Source: an uncultured Fulvivirga sp. (GTDB taxonomy: Bacteria > Bacteroidota > Bacteroidia > Cytophagales > Cyclobacteriaceae). Taken from it: DNA of 64,000 nucleotides. Made by a program: the position numbers and the translations under genes. The notes beneath the pieces were generated by a model. That model did not search any database. It was given only the letters and a program-made list of their open reading frames with translations, and was not told the origin of the DNA. Location of the stretch: the NCBI GenBank assembly GCA_947500555.1, contig CANMSE010000007.1, forward strand, positions 30,058 to 94,057, in the 5' to 3' direction. This document shows, piece after piece, positions 8,107-16,557 of the stretch (positions are counted from its first letter, which is position 1; each line of letters begins with the position of its first letter).

Positions 8107-9036
8107 ATGAAAAATTTCCTAACACTCGTCTTATGCCTTGTATTATCAGGTGCTATGGCTCAAAAAAAGAAAAAACAAGATATTGAAGCCATAAAGGCCA
8201 TGTGTGGCTGTTACGATGTTTCCTTCAATTTTGCAGAAACATTTGCAGCCAACAAAGACTATGAATTTCATGACAATTATGTTTCAGGCGGACTGGAATA
8301 TGTTTTTCCCGTGGAAGAAAGCAAAGACAAAATCGTACTTCAGCATCTGTTGGTCATTGGTGATAGTATGATCATCAAACACTGGCGACAAGACTGGATT
8401 TATGAAAATACCGACTTTCATATGTTCCATAAAGATAACACCTGGAAGTATGTGGGCAAAGTCCCGGAAGAAGTGGCTGGGCAATGGACACAAAAGGTAT
8501 ATCAGGTTGATGATGGCCCGCGGTATGAAGGATCAGCCTCATGGGTACATGTAGATGGGAGGAGCTATTGGGAAAACACGGCAGATGCCCCGCTACCTCG
8601 CAGGGAATTCAGCAAGCGCAGTGATTACAATGTGATGGTACGCAGAAACCGCCAGGAAATTACAGATTATGGGTGGGTCCATGAGCAGGATAATGATAAA
8701 GTTGTTCGTGAGGATAGTGATGAAGTAATCGCTCAAGAAAAAGGATGGAATACTTACACCAAAACCGAAGAAAGCAAATGTCAACTCGCTAAAAACTGGT
8801 GGGGTGAAAAACAGGCGTATTGGAACGATGTTCGGAAAGTGTGGGATGAACTATTTGCTCAAAAGAAAACAGTGCAAATTGAAAAGAAGGTTGATGGTCA
8901 AATCCTGTTTATGAAACTCTTTGCTTTAGAGGATGAGATGCTAAAAGAGGGCTATGATAGTGTTGCTTCTACCACTAAAATTAAGGCTACGATCAACTCC
9001 TATCTTAAGGGTGATGTAAGTCTGGCTATGAGATAA
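8107..9036 (+). CDS. DUF6607-like secreted protein of the heme operon
   Basis: The 309-residue protein has a signal peptide (about 1-18, ending AMA) and a Lys-rich start. The segment CGCYDVSFNFAETFA and the Trp/Tyr-rich body (KHWRQDWIYEN, DNTWKYVGKVP) match my recollection of the DUF6607 family, which is found in Bacteroidota near heme/HmuY genes. The family function is not established. It lies 39 nt after the DoxX-like gene and closes the operon. Periplasmic or outer-membrane location is inferred. The many aromatic and His residues would suit heme or heme-protein handling, but no heme motif is seen. Confidence 0.6.
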   Translation: MKNFLTLVLCLVLSGAMAQKKKKQDIEAIKAMCGCYDVSFNFAETFAANKDYEFHDNYVSGGLEYVFPVEESKDKIVLQHLLVIGDSMIIKHWRQDWIYENTDFHMFHKDNTWKYVGKVPEEVAGQWTQKVYQVDDGPRYEGSASWVHVDGRSYWENTADAPLPRREFSKRSDYNVMVRRNRQEITDYGWVHEQDNDKVVREDSDEVIAQEKGWNTYTKTEESKCQLAKNWWGEKQAYWNDVRKVWDELFAQKKTVQIEKKVDGQILFMKLFALEDEMLKEGYDSVASTTKIKATINSYLKGDVSLAMR

Positions 9037-9107
9037 TCAAAAATTGACAAATGCCAACTGAGGTACTAATATTTTGAGGTATCTCAGTTTCATTTTAATT
9101 GGATTAT

Positions 9108-10358
9108 TTACTTTGCAGCCACCTGCATTAAAAGTCCACACAACCAGGCACCATACGTTCCTAAAGCGTACCCCAACACTGCTAATAAAACGCCCACTGG
9201 AGCTAACGAAGGATGAAATGCAGCAGCTAATACAGGCGCACTTGCAGCTCCACCAATATTGGCTTTGCTACCTATTGCTAAAAAGAAATATGGCGAATGT
9301 GACAAACGAGCTGTTATTATCATAATAATTACATGAAACGCCATCCAAATCAAACCTACCAGAAAGAACCCGGGGTTATCAAAAATAGCCATGATATCCA
9401 TTTTCATACCAATAGTTGCCACCAAAATAAAGATGAATACTGTTCCTATTTTGGAAGCCCCCGCTCCTTCCAAACTCCTTAGTTTGGTAAAAGACAGTCC
9501 AATACCGATAGTTGTCGCTATTACTATGAGCCAAAAGAATTTACTTTGTAAGCTAAACTTCTCAAGATAAGGAGCATTTTCAGAAATCATTGGCCCTAAC
9601 CAATCAGCACAAACATGCGATAAGCCAGTGACTCCAAAACCAATTCCTAAAATCATCATTAAATCCGTCACGTCCGGTATTTTGGCAATACTCAAGCTGT
9701 AAGCTTCCATTTTATCCCGCAACTCATTTATCGAGCTATTATCTGCTTTAAAAAAAGTGTTGATTTTATCTCTTCTTCCAATTCCTAAAAGTAAAGCTGC
9801 CATCCAAATTTCAGCTACAATCACATCCACAGTAATGCTTATAGAATACAATTCATCAGAAGGTTTGAAGAGTTCATACATAGCGGCCTGATTAGCACCT
9901 CCTCCTATCCAGCTACCGGCAATAGTAGCCATACCACGCCAAACGGCATCAGGCCCTATTCCTCCAACCCATTCAGGGTTAATAAAAGAAACAATAAGAA
10001 TAGCCAGCGGCCCACCTATTACCACACCTATGGTTGCCGCAAAAAACATGATCAATGCTTTTGGACCTAGTTTGAAGATTTCCTTTAGATCTATACTTAG
10101 TGTGAGAAGAACCAGACAAGCAGGCAGCAAAAATCTGGATGCTACAAAGTACAATTGTGATTCTTCAGCATCTACAATACCAAAAGTATTTAAGAGTGAT
10201 GGCAAGAAATAGCATAGCAAAATCACGGGAATAATCTTGTAGAACTTACTCCAAAAAGAAGTCTTGAGACCAGATGTTTTAAAAACCAGTGCTAGCATAA
10301 TCATTAATATTCCAAAAATGACCGCATCGTTTTCAATAAGTGGTGCACTGTGTTCCAT
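9108..10358 (-). CDS. DUF819 (YjcL-like) integral membrane protein
   Basis: This 416-residue polytopic protein has about 10-12 hydrophobic segments and the Gly-rich family features ATIAGSWIGGGANQAAM and SKANIGGAASAPVLAAAF. These suit the DUF819 family of predicted inner-membrane permeases, whose transport substrate is unknown. The two Gly/Ala-rich hairpin-like segments resemble re-entrant loops of secondary transporters. The gene is convergent with the heme operon (71-nt gap) and divergent from the fructosamine-kinase-like gene (69-nt gap). No adjacent gene hints at a substrate. Confidence 0.8.
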   Translation of the reverse strand: MEHSAPLIENDAVIFGILMIMLALVFKTSGLKTSFWSKFYKIIPVILLCYFLPSLLNTFGIVDAEESQLYFVASRFLLPACLVLLTLSIDLKEIFKLGPKALIMFFAATIGVVIGGPLAILIVSFINPEWVGGIGPDAVWRGMATIAGSWIGGGANQAAMYELFKPSDELYSISITVDVIVAEIWMAALLLGIGRRDKINTFFKADNSSINELRDKMEAYSLSIAKIPDVTDLMMILGIGFGVTGLSHVCADWLGPMISENAPYLEKFSLQSKFFWLIVIATTIGIGLSFTKLRSLEGAGASKIGTVFIFILVATIGMKMDIMAIFDNPGFFLVGLIWMAFHVIIMIITARLSHSPYFFLAIGSKANIGGAASAPVLAAAFHPSLAPVGVLLAVLGYALGTYGAWLCGLLMQVAAK

Positions 10359-10427
10359 ATTGCATATCAGTTAAGCAACAAACTAGTCGATAAATGACTA
10401 GAATGACAAATCAGTTAATTTAGAGAA

Positions 10428-11285
10428 ATGATTCCAGAAGACATTAAAAAATCAATCAGTGATAAATTAGGAGTAATTCATTCATTTCAGCAGGCTTCTG
10501 GAGGCTGTATTAATAATGGTGGTGCCATTTCTACCTCAAAAGGTGCGTTTTTCATAAAATGGAATAACGCTAAAAAGTATCCAGACATGTTTGTTGCGGA
10601 AGCAAAAGGGCTCGACTTATTGAGACAATCCCAGTTGATAGTTCCCAAAGTAATTGATGTCCTCCATAATCAGGAATACCAAGTTTTAGTTTTAGAGCAT
10701 ATAGAAAGTGGGTCGGTAACTTCAAAAACGTGGAAAGATTTCGGACAAAAACTCGCCCTTATGCACCAAATATCTCAACCACAGTATGGGCTGGGCCATG
10801 ACAATTATATGGGGTCATTAAATCAGGTAAACCAATGGCATAACACTTGGATTGATTTCTTTATTGATCAACGTCTTGAGCCACAACTGAAAATCTCCAG
10901 AGAAAATGGGTTGATTGATTCATCCTTTGAGTTCAAGTTCCAAAGATTATATAAACTATTACCTGACATTTTATCAATTGAGAAACCTGCTTTAGTTCAT
11001 GGTGACTTATGGAGCGGCAATTATATGATTGACTCAAATGGAAACACAGTTCTTATTGACCCAGCTGTATCATTTTCACATAGAGAAGTAGACTTAGCAA
11101 TGACCAAATTGTTTGGAGGATTTAGTAACGATTTTTACTCTAGCTACCAAGAGACATGCCCTACGGCAAAAGGTTTAAGCGAACGGTTGGACATCTATAA
11201 TTTGTATCCTTTACTTATCCACCTAAATGTTTTTGGGTCTGGATATCTAAGTCAAATCCGGTCTATTGTTAGTAGATATGATTAG
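10428..11285 (+). CDS. fructosamine kinase family protein (aminoglycoside-phosphotransferase fold)
   Basis: The 285-residue cytosolic protein of the FN3K/Yniα type begins with GGCINNGGAISTSKG, has an FIKWN lysine strand and a Glu in the following helix (FVAEAKGLDLL). The catalytic loop HGDLWSGN starts at about residue 191, and the metal-binding IDPAVSFSHREVDLAM at about 211. FN3K-related proteins phosphorylate ketosamines on glycated proteins or small amines and promote deglycation; bacterial members are mostly uncharacterised. It stands alone on its strand with its own 5' gap. The length equals the family norm. Confidence 0.88.
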   Translation: MIPEDIKKSISDKLGVIHSFQQASGGCINNGGAISTSKGAFFIKWNNAKKYPDMFVAEAKGLDLLRQSQLIVPKVIDVLHNQEYQVLVLEHIESGSVTSKTWKDFGQKLALMHQISQPQYGLGHDNYMGSLNQVNQWHNTWIDFFIDQRLEPQLKISRENGLIDSSFEFKFQRLYKLLPDILSIEKPALVHGDLWSGNYMIDSNGNTVLIDPAVSFSHREVDLAMTKLFGGFSNDFYSSYQETCPTAKGLSERLDIYNLYPLLIHLNVFGSGYLSQIRSIVSRYD

Positions 11286-11410
11286 TCCTTAAAAGAATTG
11301 AGAATGCTCAAATCAGTGATTTAGCAAAGCTGAATAATCAATCTCATCACTTACAACTTCACCTTCTGATTAGTATGTTTGTAGAATTGATCAATACATA
11401 ACTCGCTCCT

Positions 11411-12418
11411 ATGCTTAAGATAGATATGCACACTCATATTATCCCGGAAAAAATGCCCAACTGGACAGAGAAATTCGGGTATGGTGACTTTATCTATTTG
11501 CAACATCATAAAGCTGGTTTTGCCAAAATGATGAAGGGCAATCAATTCTTTCGAGAGATAGAAGCTAATTGCTGGGACCCTGACTTAAGAATAGAAGAAT
11601 ATCAGAAGTTCAACACACAGGTACAAGTTGTTTGTACTATTCCCGTCATGTTTTCTTACTGGGCAAAACCAGATGACTGCCTCGAACTTAGCCGATTTTT
11701 AAATGATGATATTGCAGAACTAGTAAATAATTATCCTAAAAACTACATTGGGTTAGGTACAATCCCAATGCAAGAGGCTGATCTGGCAATACAAGAGCTT
11801 GAACGCATCAAAACAATTGGACTTAAGGGAATTCAAATTGGCTCCAACATCAACGATGAAAATCTAAGTGAAGACAAATTCTATCCAATTTTTCAAGCTT
11901 GCCAGGAACTTGATCTGGCTGTGATGGTTCATCCCTGGAATATGATGGGATTCAAAAACATGACCAAGTATTGGCTTCCTTGGCTGGTTGGCATGCCAGC
12001 TGAAACCTCAAGAGCTATTTGCTCTATGGTTTTTTCAGGTGTATTTGAAAGACTACCCGACTTAAGAGTGAATTTTGCTCATGCAGGGGGCTCTTTTTTG
12101 CCAACTATTGGTAGAGTTGAGCATGGGTTTAATTGTCGGCCTGATCTGGTAGCTATCGATAACCCTGTAAATCCACGAAACTATCTAGGTAAGTTTTGGG
12201 TGGATTGTATTACACACGATCCCAAAATGCTGGAATATGTATTAGATGTTCAAGGCTCTAAAAAAGTTACGCTTGGCTCTGATTACCCATTCCCTTTGGG
12301 AGATCTTGAAATTGGCAAGTTTATTGAACAAATGTCGTTGTCGAAAGATACCGTTGAAGATATATTTTGTAATTCTACACTTGAATGGTTGAAGCTCAAC
12401 AAAGAAGATTTTATATAA
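11411..12418 (+). CDS. 2-amino-3-carboxymuconate-6-semialdehyde decarboxylase (ACMSD)
   Basis: The 335-residue metal-dependent decarboxylase belongs to the amidohydrolase superfamily. Visible ligands are the His7-x-His9 pair (MHTHIIPE), a His in VMVHPWNMMG, a His in NFAHAGGSFLP and the Asp in LGSDYPFPLGD. These, the WDP and VCTIPVMFSYWAKP segments and the length match bacterial ACMSD closely. The enzyme diverts ACMS of the kynurenine or 2-nitrobenzoate pathways away from quinolinate. No other kynurenine pathway gene is in the window. The stop codon overlaps the next start (TAATG), so it is cotranscribed with a TPR protein. Confidence 0.88.
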   Translation: MLKIDMHTHIIPEKMPNWTEKFGYGDFIYLQHHKAGFAKMMKGNQFFREIEANCWDPDLRIEEYQKFNTQVQVVCTIPVMFSYWAKPDDCLELSRFLNDDIAELVNNYPKNYIGLGTIPMQEADLAIQELERIKTIGLKGIQIGSNINDENLSEDKFYPIFQACQELDLAVMVHPWNMMGFKNMTKYWLPWLVGMPAETSRAICSMVFSGVFERLPDLRVNFAHAGGSFLPTIGRVEHGFNCRPDLVAIDNPVNPRNYLGKFWVDCITHDPKMLEYVLDVQGSKKVTLGSDYPFPLGDLEIGKFIEQMSLSKDTVEDIFCNSTLEWLKLNKEDFI

Positions 12419-13038
12419 TGGACCTAAGATATATTGGATTCTTATTAGTATTCATTAGCACTGTTCTACAAGCACAAACGCAAGAAGAAAAAGTTAGACA
12501 GGCAGAAATGGAAGCGGCTCAGTTAAGACAGGCACAGCTCACCACCTTGCTAGATCAAGGTGTAGATTTAATGGAAAGTCAAGAACATGAAGCAGCTAAT
12601 GAGATCTTTAAAGATGTTTTAAAAAAATCAAAGGTAGTTCCTACAGATTTGACATTCTATTTTGGAAAAAATTCTTTTCATCTGGGTAAATACCGACAAA
12701 GCATCGATTGGCTTAACAAGTATATAGAACTAAAGGGAACCACAGGTCAGTATTACAAGGAATGTGTGGATCTCTTGGATAAGGCCAATCAAGCATTTAT
12801 TGTAGTACGAGAAGAAGAGAAGCAAGAAGCCAAATCCATTTTAGCCGCTGATTATGATATAGACTGTGGTCCATCAGGCAAAGTAGTTTGTCCAGTATGT
12901 TCTGGAAATGGTGTAATCATCCAACGAGGTTCTTTCGGTGATATTTACAAGACCTGTCCCTATAGCGATAATCATGGAAACCTGACTTGTGAGGAATACA
13001 ACCTTTTACTTAAGGGACAGTTGAAACCCAAATTTTGA
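12418..13038 (+). CDS. secreted TPR protein with C-terminal Cys-rich motif
   Basis: I start this at ATG 12418 rather than the track's 12385, because the shorter form opens with a clean signal peptide (about 1-19, ending LQA before QTQEE). It also overlaps the ACMSD stop as TAATG. The mature protein of about 185 residues has a Gln/Glu-rich coiled segment, roughly two TPR-like helix pairs (about 40-115), and a tail with CPVCSGNGVI and a later C-x-n-C (TCPYSDNHGNLTC). This resembles a DnaJ-type zinc-binding knuckle. The function is unknown; a periplasmic scaffold is a guess. I do not recognise a named family. Confidence 0.6.
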   Translation: MDLRYIGFLLVFISTVLQAQTQEEKVRQAEMEAAQLRQAQLTTLLDQGVDLMESQEHEAANEIFKDVLKKSKVVPTDLTFYFGKNSFHLGKYRQSIDWLNKYIELKGTTGQYYKECVDLLDKANQAFIVVREEEKQEAKSILAADYDIDCGPSGKVVCPVCSGNGVIIQRGSFGDIYKTCPYSDNHGNLTCEEYNLLLKGQLKPKF

Positions 13039-13072
13039 TTAAATTTGCATGTTTGAAAATCATTCATGCAAA

Positions 13073-14101
13073 ATGATACTACACAACAGAGTTAACAGAG
13101 AATTACTAAAAGAGAAGCTTCATCAAAGTGATGAGAGCCGAGTAACTCTTTCCTTCTACAAATATTTTAAAATAGATGATACTAAATCATTCAGGGATCA
13201 GTTTTACGCTGAGCTATATGAATATGGAGTATTTGGTAGAATCTATGTAGCCGAGGAAGGAGTAAATGCACAAATTAGTGTACCTGAATCTAAATTTTCA
13301 GATTTCAAATCGTCTATAGATCGACATGATAATCTTAAAGGCATTAGGCTAAATATAGCTATCGATGACGATGGGAAATCATTTTACAAGCTAAAAATTC
13401 AGATCCGCCATAAGATAGTTGCCGATGGTCTTAATGATTCTACTTTTGATGTAACTAATCGAGGTATTCATCTTTCTGCAGAAGAATTCAATAAACTGGC
13501 TGCCGATCCTGATACAGTCATTGTAGATATGCGCAACCACTATGAAAGTGAGGTTGGGCATTTTGAAAATGCCATCACCCCAGATGTCGATACTTTTCGA
13601 GAGTCTCTTCCTATTGTTGAAGAATTGCTCAATGACAAAAAAGATAAAAACATTGTTATGTATTGCACTGGAGGAATTCGCTGTGAAAAAGCAAGTGCCT
13701 ATTACAAACACAAAGGGTTTTCAAAGGTCTATCAGCTAGATGGTGGTATTATAGAATATGCTAGACAGATTAAAAAACAAGGTCTTGAAAATAAGTTTAG
13801 AGGTAAGAATTTTGTTTTTGATGAGCGACTAGGTGAGCGTATTTCTGACGAAGTAATAAGCGTTTGCCATCAATGTGGAGAAAAAGCCGATGCGCATACC
13901 AATTGCAAAAATGATGGTTGTCACCTGTTGTTTATCCAATGTGAAAAGTGTGCCGAGAAGTATAGCGGATGCTGCTCTGAAGAATGTAATGAAATAATTC
14001 ATTTACCTGAGGAGAAACAGGAAGCATTACGAAAAGGGATTAACAAAGGTAGGCAGGTCTTTAAAAAGGGTCGATCAGAAAAATTGGTCTATAAAAAATG
14101 A
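13073..14101 (+). CDS. trhO: tRNA uridine(34) hydroxylase TrhO (rhodanese-like, YceA family)
   Basis: TrhO makes 5-hydroxyuridine at the wobble position of tRNA. The protein has an N-terminal acylphosphatase-like domain (about 1-110; [21 protein letters not shown]), a rhodanese domain with the active-site loop CTGGIRCEK (first Cys about residue 198), and a C-terminal Cys-rich zinc-like region (CHQCGEKA, then several Cys). The track starts at 13049; I prefer ATG 13073 because homologues begin near the LHNRVN strand and a -7-like TAAATTTG sits at 13040-13047. The 3' end overlaps mogA by four bases (ATGA). Confidence 0.88.
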   Translation: MILHNRVNRELLKEKLHQSDESRVTLSFYKYFKIDDTKSFRDQFYAELYEYGVFGRIYVAEEGVNAQISVPESKFSDFKSSIDRHDNLKGIRLNIAIDDDGKSFYKLKIQIRHKIVADGLNDSTFDVTNRGIHLSAEEFNKLAADPDTVIVDMRNHYESEVGHFENAITPDVDTFRESLPIVEELLNDKKDKNIVMYCTGGIRCEKASAYYKHKGFSKVYQLDGGIIEYARQIKKQGLENKFRGKNFVFDERLGERISDEVISVCHQCGEKADAHTNCKNDGCHLLFIQCEKCAEKYSGCCSEECNEIIHLPEEKQEALRKGINKGRQVFKKGRSEKLVYKK

Positions 14102-14637
14102 TGAAGAAGGCAAGAATAGGTATAATCAATGTGTCGGACAGAGCAAGTAAGGGTATTTATGAAGATATTCCTGGAAAGGCTATTGTTGAAACCTTAGATG
14201 AATACCTTATTTCAGAATGGGAAAGTGAGTATTCAGTATTGCCTGACGAACAAGATCAATTAGAAGCCAAAATGATAGAAATGGCAGATAAAAAAGACTG
14301 TTGTTTAATTGTAACAAGTGGAGGCACCGGACCTGCGCTTCGGGACGTGACTCCCGAGGCAACAGAAGCAGTATGCCAAAAAATGATGCCGGGTTTTGGC
14401 GAATTGATGCGTCAGGAAAGTTTAAAATTTGTACCTACAGCAATACTTTCAAGACAAACTGCCGGTATTCGCAACAACACATTAATAGTTAATCTGCCCG
14501 GAAAACCTAAAGCCATTCGCGAATGTTTGGATGCTGTGTTCCCTGCTATCCCTTATTGTATCGATTTGATAAACGGACCTTACTTAGAATGTAACCCAAA
14601 GGTTATTCAAGCGTTCAGACCAAAAGTAGTTTCATAG
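14098..14637 (+). CDS. mogA: molybdopterin adenylyltransferase (MogA/MoaB family)
   Basis: The 179-residue enzyme catalyses adenylation of molybdopterin in molybdenum cofactor synthesis. It shows the MoCF-binding signature [17 protein letters not shown], the start [20 protein letters not shown] and the C-terminal [24 protein letters not shown], all typical of MogA rather than the shorter MoaB. It overlaps trhO by ATGA, and the M23 peptidase gene begins two bases after its stop, so the three genes form one transcription unit. No other molybdenum cofactor gene is in the window. Confidence 0.9.
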   Translation: MMKKARIGIINVSDRASKGIYEDIPGKAIVETLDEYLISEWESEYSVLPDEQDQLEAKMIEMADKKDCCLIVTSGGTGPALRDVTPEATEAVCQKMMPGFGELMRQESLKFVPTAILSRQTAGIRNNTLIVNLPGKPKAIRECLDAVFPAIPYCIDLINGPYLECNPKVIQAFRPKVVS

Positions 14638-14638
14638 T

Positions 14639-15619
14639 ATGGCACGAATAAAATATTATTACGATACGGAGACTTGTAAGTATGAAAGGGTGAAAGTAAA
14701 AACCCAGGATGTTATACTTAATTTTCTCGGATTAGTTTCACTTATTGTAGGTTGCTCGGTAGGATTGCTTATGCTATACAATACATACTTCGAATCTCCT
14801 AAGGAGTTGATGCTTCAAAACGAAATTGAAGACCTTAAGTATTATTATGGCAGTCTGGAGGAGGATGTCACTAAGATGAATAATATTCTGGCTGCTTTGG
14901 AACAACGTGATGATGATATATATCGCATCGTTTTAGGAGCAGAACCAATAGATACTGAAATACGAAATGCAGGTATAGGAGGTACTGATCGATACGAAGA
15001 TATCAGATCCTCATCAAGCGAATTTAGAGATGAGATAGTAAGTCTTGCGGAAAATGTAGACAAACTGAAACGTAAGATGTATATACAAAGTAAGTCTTAC
15101 GATGAAATAGTCGAACTGGCTGAAAACAAAGCTAAACTTTATGCTGCTATTCCAGCGATTCAGCCTGTAGCTAATAAAGAATTGATCAGGTTAGCTTCAG
15201 GTTTTGGCTATCGTATACATCCTGTCTACAAAGTTAAAAAATTGCATACAGGTATAGATTTTTCCGCTTCAATAGGTACGCCTATTTATGCTACTGCTGA
15301 TGGTACAATTGAAGACATTCGTGTATCGTTTAGTGGTTATGGTAAAACTGTTAAAATAGATCATGGGTATGGTTTCAAAACACGTTACGCACATATGCAT
15401 GAGTTTGCTGTCAAAGAAGGACAAAAGGTTAAGCGTGGTCAGGTAATTGGCTATGTAGGCAATACGGGTACCTCAACCGCTCCACACCTGCATTATGAAG
15501 TCATCAAAAATAATAGAAAGATTAACCCTGTCCACTACTTTTTCAACGATCTGAATCCAGATGAGTATGAGAAGATCGTAGAACTTGCTTCTATCGAAAA
15601 TCAATCTTTAGGAATGTAA
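14639..15619 (+). CDS. membrane-anchored M23 family metallopeptidase
   Basis: The 326-residue inner-membrane protein has a short cytosolic start (RIKYYYDTETCKYERVKVK), one transmembrane helix (about 28-48), a coiled-coil region (about 55-170) and a C-terminal LytM/M23 domain (about 185-310). Zinc ligands are visible: His203 and Asp207 (HTGID) and the HLH at 283-285 (PHLHYE). All ligands are present, so it should be an active peptidoglycan endopeptidase rather than an EnvC-type activator. The SGFGYRIHPVYK segment is typical. The N-terminal layout is common in Bacteroidota M23 proteins. It is the last gene of the trhO-mogA unit. Confidence 0.88.
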   Translation: MARIKYYYDTETCKYERVKVKTQDVILNFLGLVSLIVGCSVGLLMLYNTYFESPKELMLQNEIEDLKYYYGSLEEDVTKMNNILAALEQRDDDIYRIVLGAEPIDTEIRNAGIGGTDRYEDIRSSSSEFRDEIVSLAENVDKLKRKMYIQSKSYDEIVELAENKAKLYAAIPAIQPVANKELIRLASGFGYRIHPVYKVKKLHTGIDFSASIGTPIYATADGTIEDIRVSFSGYGKTVKIDHGYGFKTRYAHMHEFAVKEGQKVKRGQVIGYVGNTGTSTAPHLHYEVIKNNRKINPVHYFFNDLNPDEYEKIVELASIENQSLGM

Positions 15620-15709
15620 TATATCCCTCAAAATGGGGTATTATATTAATGAATTAAGACGTTAATTTGTGCTCAATTTTTTTTGAATTAAAACAGGACA
15701 TACACTTAC

Positions 15710-16381
15710 ATGAAACTAATTTTTATTACCACACTATTTTTGATATCAAATTCACTTTACTCTAATGATTTGACTAATCATGAGCTAGAAATAAAAAGGT
15801 ATGAAAAAGATGTAGAAATTATTCACGATAGTTACAAATCTCTGAATCTAAATTCTTTGGAAAAAGAGTATGATAGCTTCATTGATGCAGTACAAGCTTA
15901 CGAGAAGAATCAAACAGAGTCTAACTTCGAACATCTGGAAAAGATAGCTCAAAAAATAAAATTCTTTGACACCCTTAAAAGAGAAGAGGAATTGAATAAG
16001 GAAATCACTAGTTCTAAATATTTTGATCTTTCAGCAAAAGTATTTCAGTATAAAAATAGAGTTGATAATTTATATATTCAGGAAAGAGGTTCCGGGTCTT
16101 TTTATGGTGGTATGGAAACCCATTCGAATAGTGTAATTCAAAAAAAGAAACTATACGTGGCTGGTATGGAAGCATTTGAAAAAACCATGCTTGAAGTAAA
16201 ACATACCAATCCTTGTAATTACAGTCAGAGAATAGATTTACTAAAAGAGAACAAGCGCTTATTGGTTAAAATGGAGAAGTTGCTAAATGTTAGTAATACA
16301 AAAGAACTGGAGAAGCAGCTGAAAAATGAAAAAGAGTCAAAAAAAATAATGGAACTTATATTCAATTATCCAGTTAATTGA
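15710..16381 (+). CDS. secreted coiled-coil protein of unknown function
   Basis: The 223-residue protein has a signal peptide (about 1-18, MKLIFITTLFLISNSLYS) and a strongly charged, helical, Lys/Glu-rich body predicted to form coiled coils (about 25-115 and 160-215). A short Gly-rich segment (RGSGSFYGGME) sits in the middle. I recognise no family. The gene lies between the M23 peptidase and the his operon; its stop codon is 16 nt before the hisL start. Periplasmic or cell-surface location is inferred from the signal peptide. Confidence 0.6.
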   Translation: MKLIFITTLFLISNSLYSNDLTNHELEIKRYEKDVEIIHDSYKSLNLNSLEKEYDSFIDAVQAYEKNQTESNFEHLEKIAQKIKFFDTLKREEELNKEITSSKYFDLSAKVFQYKNRVDNLYIQERGSGSFYGGMETHSNSVIQKKKLYVAGMEAFEKTMLEVKHTNPCNYSQRIDLLKENKRLLVKMEKLLNVSNTKELEKQLKNEKESKKIMELIFNYPVN

Positions 16382-16382
16382 T

Positions 16383-16390
16383 AATCTTTG
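16383..16390 (+). promoter_or_regulatory. candidate -7 box of the his operon (AATCTTTG)
   Basis: A seven-of-eight match to TAnnTTTG ends 7 nt before the hisL ATG. No clear TTG is found at the proper -33 distance, so the operon may rely partly on readthrough or an activator. If used, transcription would start only about 2-3 nt before the leader start codon. Confidence 0.4.
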
Positions 16391-16397
16391 TTCAACG

Positions 16398-16481
16398 ATG
16401 AAAATTTTTAGTAGCACATATAACCATCATTACCATCATCATGTTAAACACTTGATGCATGGGAGTTATATGTTTAAATAG
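16398..16481 (+). CDS. hisL: his operon leader peptide (27 aa, seven His)
   Basis: This small ORF is too short for the ORF track. It reads M-K-I-F-S-S-T-Y-N, then H-H-Y-H-H-H-V-K-H, and ends in F-K before TAG. Seven of 27 residues are His, with six in a nine-codon run. It sits immediately upstream of an intrinsic terminator and the eight his genes, the classical arrangement for translation-coupled attenuation. Under His starvation the ribosome would stall on the His run (16425-16451), leaving 16451-16461 free to disrupt the terminator. No clear Shine-Dalgarno sequence is present, which is usual in Bacteroidota. Confidence 0.88.
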   Translation: MKIFSSTYNHHYHHHVKHLMHGSYMFK

Positions 16482-16533
16482 AAAATAATATCTAATCATA
16501 AACAAAAAGGCTTGTCATGCGACAAGCCTTTTT
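16451..16533 (+). promoter_or_regulatory. his operon attenuator with antiterminator pairing
   Basis: CTTGATGCATG (16451-16461), inside the end of the leader ORF, can pair with CATGCGACAAG (16516-16526), the loop and 3' arm of the terminator. Ten of 11 positions pair, one as a G-U wobble. This is mutually exclusive with the terminator. The position just after the His codons means a stalled ribosome leaves the 5' element free, whereas one at the stop codon hides it. Confidence 0.75.
16504..16533 (+). terminator. intrinsic terminator in the his leader (attenuator terminator)
   Basis: The stem AAAAAGGCTTGTC / GACAAGCCTTTTT (13 bp) with loop ATGC is followed by further T residues. It lies 24 nt before the hisG ATG, so it must be bypassed for the operon to be expressed. 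Confidence 0.9.
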
Positions 16534-16557
16534 TTATTTCCAAAACTTTTAAATTAA

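Noticed and set aside
9074-9325. ORF of 83 aa on the plus strand after the heme operon
   Set aside because: It runs mostly antisense to the well-supported DUF819 gene and has no recognisable features.
12385-12417. Upstream extension of the TPR protein in the ORF track
   Set aside because: The added 11 residues precede a clean signal peptide and lie wholly within the ACMSD gene; ATG 12418 is the better start.
15620-15660. Imperfect hairpin after the M23 peptidase gene (ATATATCCC / GGGGTATTATAT)
   Set aside because: Mismatched arms and no T-run; too weak to call a terminator.
16425-16460. CAT-rich stretch that looks like a simple trinucleotide repeat
   Set aside because: It lies in frame inside a start-to-stop ORF next to a terminator and hisG, so it is the His codon run of the leader peptide rather than a microsatellite.
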